Positions 54,601-63,100 of a stretch of DNA of 64,000 nucleotides are shown here, one piece after another (the first letter of the stretch is position 1; every line of letters starts with the position of its first letter). The translations under genes were made by a program, and so were the position numbers. This stretch comes from Eopsaltria australis (lineage: Eukaryota; Chordata; Aves; Passeriformes; Petroicidae). Under the pieces are notes generated by a model. It ran no database searches. It had not been told where the DNA came from and was given only the letters and a program-made list of their open reading frames with translations. The DNA lies in the NCBI GenBank assembly GCA_034509425.1, contig JAVTVJ010000342.1:186001-250000 (forward strand), written 5' to 3'.

Positions 54601-57600
54601 TCCTTTCCTGGACATTTAAAGAGGAAAGAGACTCACTGAACTGGTTCACAGAATTGAAGGCTGAAGAAGCAATCCTCATGTTTTAATTTTTTTTTTTTTT
54701 AAATAGCACATATTAGCAGGAAATATAAATTCTATTTTGGGAATGCAAAATGAGCTGGTAGGCTTGGGGATGTTGAACAGCAAGACAGAAATGTCACCAA
54801 AATTGACACACAATATGCCTGCCAGCAATTAGCAGTGGGCAACTCTTGCATTTTCTTATTTTAGTTCCAGATCAGGAGCTCTGCACTCCAGCAAGGGAGT
54901 GGGATGCCCCACCCTGCTGTTATCAAGGCTGCACCTCTTTGACCTCTTTCTTGGGTGCAAAGACTGCCAGTGAGAAGTGCTCCAAGCCAAACAAGCAGTC
55001 TTGCTGAATTTACAGCCCACAGGAACAGTGCCCAAGTTTGGCACAAGTTATTTGAGATATCACATGAAAAATTCCAAATTATTCCCCTTGTATTGAGTCA
55101 TGCTGGCAGCAACTTAGTGCTCATGAAGGAACTTTTTGAGTTTGAAGTCCTTTGAGATTTTAAGGTTGTCCAACAGTAAAGCCAATCATGCACTTGGTAA
55201 AAAAAAAAATCTTTGACTTTTTTTGGCTAGCAAGCTTGAATATTTTAATTTATAAACACTTGATTTAGGTAATGTGTTAAGTACTCTGTTCTGGGGCCTG
55301 TCAAAGGATAGCTCCTCTTAATTTTGACACTTTGAGAGAGTACTCATGATAACCAGTGTGGAAAAAACCACTCAAATCCAAAGGTGCAAAATCAAATCAC
55401 TCAGAGTACAGATCAAATTCACTAAAATAAATTTAAAACTGAACACACAGGCACTGTTGTTGTGCAATAAAGCCAACTATCATGAAGTCTATGCACTGTG
55501 TATAAAGCACAGAGCAGCCTGAGTGAGATGTGTATCTGGTATCAGCTGTAAATCAGGATTGGTAAGAAAATGTTAAGATCAATTTTCTCTCAAAGAACAG
55601 AAAAAAAAAAAAAAGAGAAAGAAGAGAAAAACGGTTCCAGCAAATTTACAGACATTTATATGTCATTTTATTTATGGACTGACTGGATATAAAAACTCTA
55701 AACTGACCCTCCTACAAGCACTTTATAGCCAGGACTGCAATTTCCCTTGCAAATTGCTTTATTCCACACTTCTCAACACTGCATGTTTCTCAAGGGGAAA
55801 AAAACAATCACTCTGGCTGTGAAGTTTCCTAAATGAATTTTTCTGTAACCTATGCCTGCAAGCCACATGCCTTTGCAGAGGTGGAAAAAAAAAAAAATCC
55901 ACCATTCAGAAAACCCAAATTCCACAGCAGGAACAGTCATTACCGAGTTACGTAAGTGCACAGTACCACAAGCATTTCAATCAACAAAAAGCCTAACTAC
56001 ACTTTTTAAAGTGCATATGCATGAAGAATATTATAAATAGCTCAGTTATGAGCTCTCTAACCAGAGGCTCTGTTCCTCAGAGAATTAGCTAAATGATGAA
56101 TTTGAAATTTCAGCTGCTCAAGCTCTTTCTGCTTAAGATCTTCTGTGAAAAAAAAAAAAAAAATGTGGAAAGCTCTTCATTTTCCTTTCAGCTGAGAAAC
56201 TCAAAGCTGGCTGTGGAAACTATCTCAAATGTTCAAAAATTATTCCTCTGCTTGGTTCCTGCCCTAGTTTTCTGAATGCTTTACAGTTTGGAAAGAGTAA
56301 CAATACAGTCATTATATTAAACAGCACACAAATGTAATTCAGCAAACAAATCTGAATGTGTTTTTCTTGCTTTCAGTGGAGTGAAAGTACATCACTTCTG
56401 TATTTCCTTTCATAGAATTCCCAGGGGAACAATGTGCAAAATACAACCTCCAACACAGAACTAAATCACGCCAGCTGAGCAAACACTCAGGGTTGCAGGC
56501 ATGCAGAGGAAAGCTCTGTCTGAGCTGCATGGTTCTATCAACTGCACAGTGCTTGGGATGCACAGCTTGCAAGGCCATGGCCTGCCCATGCAAGAGCATT
56601 TCTTCATTAAATTAAGGGGTTTAAATTATCAACAACAAATTAGACCTATCTAGAGTGCATTTAGTTATGAGATAGGATTTAAAATCCTAGTAACAACTGA
56701 CTAGTTTGAAAATACTTTGGCAAATCCCAGTGGGCAAGGTTAAGATGAGGAGGGATCCCACTGGAAGAACTAAAATTTGTTTCATTATTTCCCTCCCCAA
56801 TAATAATCACATGGACACATCTGATCAAAAAAATGATGTTACACTTCAGAATGCACCAAGAGCTTGGATCAAATCACCACATAGGGTCTGCAGAAATGGA
56901 TCTGCTCTGACAAGTTCCATGCAAGCCACTGGAATCCCTTCCATCAAATATTCACAGGCTCAAAAAAAAGTCTGTCAGTATTCCTACCCCATGTTCTAAT
57001 GCAAATGGTGAGATCAGTAGGAAAAGTTTAAACCTGAGGGGATTCAAAGATGGAATTTTGATATGCCTTGGAACTTTTAAATTACAAAATATAAAATGGA
57101 CAGGTTCCTTCAAACCATCTAGGAAAAAAAATCTTTGATGCCTTCCAAAGGAACCTGGCAATTCTTTAGGCAAGAAACTACAAGAACTAGGGTAGAATTA
57201 TGAAAATTGTGATAATGAAAATTTCCAGCATCTTTCCACACAAAGCTTATACATTTCCATGAAAGAAAAAGCTGAATAAAGACGGTTTGCAGCTTTGCAT
57301 TTACATAATAAATATTCCAAAGAGAAACACGGATGGGTAAATAAATAAGGGAGGAAAAAAAAAAAAATCAAAGGTCTAACATTATCAATTCCAAAAAAAA
57401 AAAAAAAAAGCAGGCAACTTTATTCTAGCAACGATAACACTCGGATTTATTGAAGCTTCAGGAAGATGCCTCTGGGGCACGGCTCCCCGGCCGCGAGGGG
57501 CGGACTCAGGCTGTGCACACGCGGCCGGCGCTCCTGGAGGCAGCGCTGAGGCTGACACGGTACCTGCGGAGTTCTCGCCGTTCTGCTCATCCCGCAGGCT

Positions 57601-58652
57601 CTGCTGGCTCAGCTCTGTCACCAAGCGCACCGCCTGCTTCCTCCCCTCCTCGTCTCCCGACTCCTCCGACTCGATCCGCTTATCAACTGCACGAGACACA
57701 GAACGGGCACAATTAGGCTACTCCCAGCAGAGGGGAACAGGGGAGGAGCAGCAAGCAGATAAAATAACCGGGATTCACAAAAAAAAGAAAAAAAAAAAGA
57801 AAAAAAAAGACTACGCAGTTAGTAGAAATCCTAAGTTAACTAAATGAAAGGTTTAGTCTTAAATAAAAGGCCTCTTACCCCTTGTTTCTACTTTGATTTT
57901 GGATGCACTTTTTCCTCCCATCACATCTTCCTAAAACCAACAATCTGGGAAGAAGACTGGAGGAAAAAGGAAATTTCTTAGATCAATGAAGTGCAATTCC
58001 AAAGATTACGGAGATGGAATTAGAACTATTACATTTTAAGAGCTCTTAGGAAAAAAAAACCCCAGTATCATGTACAATAGTACCAATGACACGAAGAAGT
58101 GAAGGCATCAATAAAAAAAAAAAAAATCCTCGCAGGTAAGAGCAACCGTGTCCCCAGAACAACCTGCCAGATCCCTTCACGCTCACCGAGCCACAGCTCC
58201 GGCGGCCACCCTGGGCCTGGACCAGAAAAAGCTCCTCGCTGGCCCCCCTTCACTATTAGCTCTCATTTCAACAGGGGACTAAGAAAAACCAGCGCCATCC
58301 AGAAGGGTTCTTTCTTATTATCTTTATCCTTAACGTCACGGCCATCTCCTCAACCCCACTCATTCTCCCTGCGGCACACGGAGCCCCCGGGCGTCGCGCC
58401 GTGCGGTGCCACACACCGGCCCCCGGCCGGGCCTGGCCCCCGGGCAGTGCCCTGGGCTGGACACAGGGGAGCTGCCCGACCGCGGAGGGCCCGCGAGCCC
58501 CCTGGGCGAGCGGCTGGCAGCCGCACCGCCCGGCGGCGGCAGCGTTGGAGCAGCCGGCCGCGCCACCCCGACCCCCGCAGCCTCCGCGGCAGCCCCGGCG
58601 GGCTCTCACCCTCCATCATCTCCTGCGGCCCCGCTCCGCTCTCCGCCGCCAT
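42429..58652 (-). CDS. PPP1R7: Protein phosphatase 1 regulatory subunit 7 (SDS22); gene-level span, 10 coding exons
   Basis: SDS22 is a leucine-rich-repeat protein that binds PP1 catalytic subunits, stabilises newly made or metal-deficient PP1 together with inhibitor-3, and helps direct PP1 in mitosis and at epithelial junctions. The ten exons below join in frame to 355 codons (human 360). Residues 1-74 form a short acidic N-terminus (ESEESGDEEG, VDMETISLDPEAE). About residues 75-300 are tandem 22-residue LRRs of the SDS22 type, with repeated LxxLxLxxNxIxKIENL. Residues 298-355 form the LRR cap, ending IDATFVRF. The start at 58,652 gives MAAESGAGPQEMME, as in other vertebrates. An in-frame ATG 57 nt upstream overlaps a CCAAT box and is unlikely to be transcribed. 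Tail-to-tail with HDLBP, head-to-head with PASK. Confidence 0.97.
42606..44749 (-). other. PPP1R7 intron 9
   Basis: 2.1 kb without a recognisable exon or repeat. Confidence 0.6.
44750..44836 (-). CDS. PPP1R7: PPP1R7 coding exon 9 (residues 269-297)
   Basis: 29 codons, NKLTMLDIACNRIKKIENIS, then HLTELQEFW. Donor GTAAGC. Human has a serine where this protein has the cysteine of DIACN. Confidence 0.95.
45699..45803 (-). CDS. PPP1R7: PPP1R7 coding exon 8 (residues 234-268)
   Basis: 35 codons, NNRLTKIEGLQSLVNLRELY then LSHNGIEVIEGLENN. More than one LRR repeat. Confidence 0.95.
46140..46445. mobile_element. Unidentified interspersed-element candidate, possibly an LTR fragment
   Basis: A 300-bp segment in PPP1R7 intron 7 with CpG-containing composition unlike its surroundings. 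On the minus strand it can be bounded TGGGGTCG ... AAACA and has a TATTTTAATA box, an ATTAAA signal and a late GGTCTCCCGGCCC, as a short LTR might. I found no clear target-site duplication and cannot name a family. Confidence 0.35.
47147..47442 (+). mobile_element. CR1 LINE 3' end, best-preserved copy
   Basis: About 300 bp in the canonical order: GGAGAGGGATTTTCCACAAG, GGTTTAAATTAGATGTTAGG, AAGAAATTCTGCTCTGTGAG, GGTGGTGAGGCCCTGGCACA, CCCTGGATCCCTGGAAGTGT, TTAAGGTCCCTTCAACCCAA and a terminal CATTCTGTGATTC. Confidence 0.95.
47507..47623 (-). CDS. PPP1R7: PPP1R7 coding exon 7 (residues 195-233)
   Basis: 39 codons, VIENIDTLANLDSLFLGKNK, then ITKLQNLDALTNLTVLSIQ. LRR consensus with GKNKITKLQNL. 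Confidence 0.95.
47624..50607 (-). other. PPP1R7 intron 6
   Basis: 3.0 kb of AT-rich sequence, no exon or repeat recognised. Confidence 0.55.
50608..50770 (-). CDS. PPP1R7: PPP1R7 coding exon 6 (residues 140-194)
   Basis: Completes Glu 140, continues VLDISFNVLRHIEGLDRLTQ, LKKLFLVNNKISKIENLSNL and LELGSNRIR. About 2.5 LRRs. Donor GTAGGT. Confidence 0.95.
51675..51805 (-). CDS. PPP1R7: PPP1R7 coding exon 5 (residues 97-140)
   Basis: TLCLRQNLIKHIENLEQLQT then LRELDLYDNQIRKIENLESL and VELE. Ends two bases into codon 140, before GTGAGT. Confidence 0.95.
52117..52202 (+). mobile_element. Short CR1 LINE 3'-end fragment
   Basis: CTGGAGACCTCCAGAGATCC and TTTCCCATCCACATTATTCT resemble the CR1 terminal region. 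It lies in PPP1R7 intron 4. Confidence 0.55.
52457..52522 (-). CDS. PPP1R7: PPP1R7 coding exon 4 (residues 75-96)
   Basis: 22 codons, DVDLNHFRIGKIEGFEVLKK then VK. Start of the LRR array. Confidence 0.95.
53443..53498 (-). CDS. PPP1R7: PPP1R7 coding exon 3 (residues 56-74)
   Basis: Completes Gly 56, then EAETPVDMETISLDPEAE, matching the PVDMETINLD block of human SDS22. Acceptor CTCGTGCAG, donor GTAAAG. Confidence 0.93.
53499..57563 (-). other. PPP1R7 intron 2, largest intron
   Basis: 4.1 kb, AT-rich with many homopolymeric A runs. No exon, repeat family or RNA gene recognised. Confidence 0.55.
57564..57686 (-). CDS. PPP1R7: PPP1R7 coding exon 2 (residues 15-55)
   Basis: VDKRIESEESGDEEGRKQAV then RLVTELSQQSLRDEQNGENS and A. 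Acidic N-terminal region. The region around it is GC-rich. Acceptor CTCGTGCAG, donor GTACCG. Confidence 0.93.
58610..58652 (-). CDS. PPP1R7: PPP1R7 coding exon 1 (residues 1-15)
   Basis: ATG at 58,652 in GCGATATGGCG (G at -3, G at +4). Encodes MAAESGAGPQEMME and the first base of Val 15. Donor GTGAGA. Confidence 0.92.
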
Positions 58653-58800
58653 ATCGCTCCTCCTCCCACCGCCCCTTCCGGAAGCGGCCCCCGCCGCCGC
58701 CGCAGCCAATCAGCGCCCGCCGCTGCCGCCGCGCCCCAGCCAATCGCCCGCGGATGGCGCGCCCAGGAGGAGGGGCAGCGCCCCGCCCGCTGCGCCCCGC

Positions 58801-58820
58801 GGCCTCCTGGGAGTTGTAGT
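58801..58820 (-). promoter_or_regulatory. ZNF143/Staf (SBS-type) element
   Basis: The minus strand reads ACTACAACTCCCAGGAGGCC, a near-perfect match to the ACTACAAYTCCCAGMAKGC consensus typical of vertebrate bidirectional CpG promoters. Confidence 0.8.
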
Positions 58821-59202
58821 TCTCTGCATGGGGGGAGGCGGCAGGGCTCTGCTCCCCCCTCCACCGGACGCTTACGCGCTGCTTTCATCCTCGTCTTTCC
58901 GCCTACAAACCCTACGGAGTTGAGCTATCGCTCTGCGGAAGGGCCTCCTACCTGCAGCTTTCCCCCGCAGCAGGTCGGCCGCGCTGCCTCGCGGAGCGCA
59001 GGGCCCCGCGTGTGGCGGCGGCGGGGCAGGGGAGGCCGGCGGGACCAACGGACTCCCGGGCCCGCGATCTATTTTGCCTCCTCCCGCGCTGGCGCTCCAT
59101 TTGCTCCTGCCGATGCCGCTCTCACAGCGCCTTCTCTCATTGGGTGCAGCGGCTCTGAGTCCCGCCTGCCATTGCCCCGCGCCCTCCGGCTGTGGCGGGC
59201 CC

Positions 59203-59400
59203 GCGGCCGTGAGGGGACCCGCGGCCGTGAGGGGATCCCGCGGCCGTGAGGGGAGCCCGCGGCCGTGAGGGGAGTCCTCGGCCGTGAGGGGAGCCCTCGG
59301 CCGTGTGGGGAGCCCTCGGCCGTGAGGGGAGCCCTCGGCCGTGAGGGGACCCGCGGCCGTGAGGGGAGCCCTCGGCCGTGAGGGGATCCCGCGGCTGTGA
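59203..59400. repeat. GC-rich minisatellite, 11 copies of a 19-bp unit
   Basis: GCGGCCGTGAGGGGANCCC-like units recur with GGCCGTG (once GGCTGTG) at 59,205, 59,223, 59,242, 59,261, 59,280, 59,299, 59,318, 59,337, 59,355, 59,374 and 59,393. The period is 19 bp with occasional 18-bp units. Variants alternate CCGC and CTCG at the joint. Confidence 0.93.
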
Positions 59401-59639
59401 CCGGACCGTCCTGTCCAGTCCTGTCCCGGTGGGTGCCGCTGGCCGCGGGGGTCCGGGCGGCACCCTGGGTGGGAGGGAGGCTGCCCTGGTTCAAAATTAG
59501 GAATTGGTTTCCGAATTACCCCAAGGTTTTGATTGCAAAACCAGCAGAAAGGGGGAGATGTGTTGGGTGGGTGCTCAGCAGCTCTGACAGAGAGGAAGGT
59601 GGTGGCGGCGTCCTGTCGGTCACGCGTGTCCTGCAGAGG

Positions 59640-59703
59640 AGTCTGAGTCGGAAGGGACCCAGAGGGATCATCGAATCCAGCTTTTCAGTGAATAATCCAT
59701 AGA
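59640..59703 (-). mobile_element. CR1 LINE 3'-end fragment
   Basis: Plus strand reads GTCGGAAGGGACCCAGAGGG, ATCATCGAATCCAGCTTTTC: the reverse complement of a CR1 tail. In PASK intron 1. Confidence 0.75.
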
Positions 59704-59904
59704 GGGATGGAACCCTCGCCTGGGCGGGATGCTAAGTCAACAGTCACATTTGGATAACCACACAGACCGACCATGCAGCAGGACGCTCAAGAAGGAGCGT
59801 TTTGCCGTCACTCCCAGGGCTGTGGCTTGGGTTGGAAGGCATCGTTACCTGCCAGTGTCAGTCCCTGCCGTGGGCCTGATCGGTGTCCTTTGTTTCTGTT
59901 GCAG

Positions 59905-59946
59905 ATGGTGGCTCCCTAGGCGTGGCGTGGCGACCTCAGTGTGATC
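59905..59946 (+). other. PASK: PASK 5' UTR, start of exon 2, with a four-codon uORF
   Basis: Follows a TTTCTGTTGCAG acceptor. An upstream ATG at 59,905 opens MVAP then TAG (59,917-59,919), 27 nt before the main ATG. Confidence 0.65.
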
Positions 59947-60118
59947 ATGGCAACTAAGGCTTGTAGCCCCTCTGAAGGGAGCTTTCTGTCTTCATCAGCA
60001 GGCTCCGTCCTTACTCACTTGAATGACTCTGATACGCTAAGTAGATCCTTCCCCTGGGGCAACAGAAGCAGGAAAAGTCGTCTCTCTGGGCTCTGTCAGC
60101 TTGGAGCATCGCTGCCTG
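59947..60118 (+). CDS. PASK: PASK coding exon 1 (residues 1-58)
   Basis: MATKACSPSEGSFLSSSAGS then VLTHLNDSDTLSRSFPWGNR and SRKSRLSGLCQLGASLP. Donor GTGAGC after one base of codon 58. Serine-rich and poorly conserved, as in human. Confidence 0.88.
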
Positions 60119-63100
60119 GTGAGCACGGTATTGTGAGACTGAGTTCCCACGAAGCAGTTTCCGATCTTCCTCTTTCCCTTCCTCAAATGTAGAGGTGGCA
60201 GCAACAAGTATCTTCTGGGATGCACTTGTTCAGTAAGCGCCTGAGCCATGGATTACTGCAGGCTGGGAGAGCTTGTAGGGAAAACATCACTGGAGAGGTG
60301 CTCACAGAACCTTTGAAAATTGTATTACAATCACTTGGCACTGTGTAGCCTAAAACATTGGTGTGGACACAGGTATTTCAATGTCACATGCTGAGAACAG
60401 ATAATTTAGTGGCTTCCAACTAATGCAGTTTTTAATAAAGGCTTGAGCACTTACTGCAATTATTTAATGACCGTTTTGTTTTTAATTTGAGAGATTTCAA
60501 AACATTTTTAAAAGTGCTACGTAAAAAATAAAAGTTAACTAGTCTGGTTAAAACTTATAGATGTTGGCAAGTTGTTTTGGCCTGTGGACTGAGTTTATGA
60601 GTTCCAGTGGCTGTGATTCAAAAAGGTGCATTTATTAGAATAGTTTCTGTTTTCTTTGGTTTCACTGATCTTATTTTCTTGTTGTGTTTTTAAAAATCTG
60701 GAAACATGTGTTTTGGGATTGCTTGACAGTTGCTTCAGCTGACAGCTGTTTTGTTTTTTTTTTAAATTCATTCCTCTGATACTCCTGTAGTAGACTGCTA
60801 CAGCAACATTGTTGACCTTTATCTTTTCACAGGGGACAAGTGGAGCTCTTACTGTTTGTCTTCTCTGACAGCTCGTAACATTTGTACCAGCAAACTTGGT
60901 AACTCGTGGGCTCAGTGGGATTCTGCCTCTCTCTCTGCTTCCCTTGGAAGTTCTGCTTCTTGCTCCTTTTTACACGGCCCAGCTGTGGTGGAGGAATCCA
61001 GCCAGCACCTCCCAGCTGCTGCACGCAACCCAAACCAAGCCATCTTCACCGTGGATGCCAGCACAACAGAGGTATTTGCAGCAGAACCTGCAGCACTGAG
61101 CTCCCCATGACTGGTACAGGTTGTGTGATAGGAGGCTAAAATGACTTTTTCTTTTATGCATCTGCAGGTAATCAGAGTGTCATGAAGGCATTTTGTAGTC
61201 TGCTAAAGACTGATGAGTTTATTTCCATTGCAGGTTGTAGTTAGCAAAATACACAAAATAACAGCAGAAGCAAGGATATATTGAGTCTTTTTTTCATACT
61301 GCCAGGGAGGTTGTGGACTCCTCATTCCTGGAAATGTTCTGGGCCAGGTTGGATAAGGCTTGGAGCAACCTGGTCTAGTGGAAGGTGCCCCTGCCCATAG
61401 CAGGGGGATGGAAGTGGATGGTCTTTAAGGTCCTGTCCAGCCCAACCATTCTGTGATCCAATGGTTCTGTAACAATGCAGCTGTGAAGGGACACGAGGGA
61501 AGAAGGGAAGAGCAGAATGTGCTTCAAACCTTCTCTCTGTAAAGTACCTACCCTGAAATGTGTTTGTAGTGCCACAAGATTTCTTCATCTGCCCCAGTAA
61601 ACATTTCATTTGCTTTGGGAGGGAAAGAATTTCTCTGCTTCTGTCCTGAGAGGAATCTATAATTGGGTGTTGAAAGCTTTAAAGAGCTGTGCCATTTTTT
61701 AGCTTGAACTGACAGTTTGGGTTTGCCCACTTTGAAGACACTGAGTCCCAGCTTGCTCCATTGCACAGGCTCCAGTGTGCCAGTGTCTGGTGTGATCACT
61801 GCACACCTTTGAGTTTGGATACAAGTTTTTGGCTTGCCTGGGCTTTGCTTGCAAACACAACTTTGTGGTTTTGCCTCCATGGATGTCATTGTTCACAGTT
61901 AAAGAAAGCAGGAGAGCTAAAAGGAAAGCAATGGCTCAAAACCTCTGAACCAAAAAGATGTGTGGGCAAGGGATATCCTAGAATAAGAATCTATAATGAA
62001 CTCAGAATTCTAAAGAACCATTTTATTTCCACCAAGAGAAAGGGATATTATAAGACATTAAAGCAACAACCTGGGGAGATGATGAGCTCTTAAAAAAAGT
62101 ACAGCTTTTATTCTTTGTTTAGGTTTGGTTTTTTCTGTTCTTTTCTAGATCCTAGTGGCCAATGACCGAGCTTGCAAGTTGCTTGGGTGCAGTAGTCAGG
62201 AGCTCATTGGTCAAAAGCTGTCCCACTTGATATCCAAATCTGGTCAAGAGGCATGGGAAGCAGTGGGTGAGGAGTACCTAGAAACTTCTGAATGTTCATC
62301 AGTGGTTTCAGGAACTGTGGTATGTGAAATGTTCAAGGAAATATTCCCCACCACACAGAATGGTTTTGCAGGCTTTGGGTTTTTTTTTTGTTACATTTTC
62401 TATGTAATTTCCTGATATATTTAACTTTGTGGGCATTTGGCAACGATAGCATTTGCAGGACTGTTTGGTTTAAAAGGTTGCAGATGTGGGAATTTAAAGG
62501 GCAAACGATGATTTAAGGGGTACCCATGAGAACCTTGCAGCTGTCAACACACATAGTCACCATGACTTTACCAAACCAGAACTTAAAGGACATTAGATTT
62601 AAAAATAAATGGCTTAAAATGGAAAAAGTCTATTGTGGAAAAGTTCCCAATTGTCTGGTCCTTAAAAATATATTTTAAATTATCTTAATTTGGATTGTGC
62701 ATATTATAAAGGTCCAAGCCAGTGAAATACTGTGAAATGTCTGTGTCAAAACACCATAGTTGGTGCAAAAGAGTGGAATTGATATTTTGCCTAGAATGGG
62801 GTTGTTTATAAGAGAACTGCATGAGAAAATCTCCTTATTATTTTTTTCTGCTGCTGTAGTGAGTTGTCACTAGAGAATCCTTGGGAAATGAGCTCATATT
62901 CTTTCTGGTGTGTTACTTTTGAACTGAAATTGTCAGTATCTCAGAGCCTTATCTTCCTGAATCCTCAGCTGGATATGGGATGGGGGCAAAGATCTATATT
63001 CCATTCAGTGAAACCCAAGATTAAAATTAAATGTCTGACAGAGGCACTTATTCTAAGCTGTTCCAAATACTTTATAGGAGTCACTGTGTAAGTCATAAAC

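Larger units (their letters stand above)
58640..59450. promoter_or_regulatory. Bidirectional CpG-island promoter of PPP1R7 (-) and PASK (+)
   Basis: Dense CpG region between the PPP1R7 ATG and the PASK start-codon exon. CCAAT boxes at 58,706-58,710 and 58,740-58,744 lie just upstream of PPP1R7. A ZNF143-type element lies at 58,801-58,820 and an inverted CCAAT (ATTGGG) near 59,139. The non-coding first exon of PASK is expected here. One candidate donor is CCCG/GTGGGT at about 59,428/59,429, but I cannot fix it. ORFs of up to 282 codons on both strands are composition artefacts. Confidence 0.8.

Noticed and set aside
58653..58709. Upstream in-frame start for PPP1R7 adding 19 residues
   Set aside because: The upstream ATG overlaps a CCAAT box, so transcription probably begins downstream. 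The extension is an alanine/glycine-rich run absent from human SDS22.
58099..59249. ORFs of 274 and 282 codons across the PPP1R7/PASK promoter
   Set aside because: They run over the PPP1R7 first exon on the opposite strand, the promoter and the CpG island. Composition artefacts.
59203..59400. CRISPR array
   Set aside because: The repeat is a head-to-tail minisatellite with no spacers, in vertebrate DNA.
59941..59946. GTG or earlier start for PASK
   Set aside because: The ATG at 59,947 has a strong Kozak context and there is no reason to invoke a non-ATG start.
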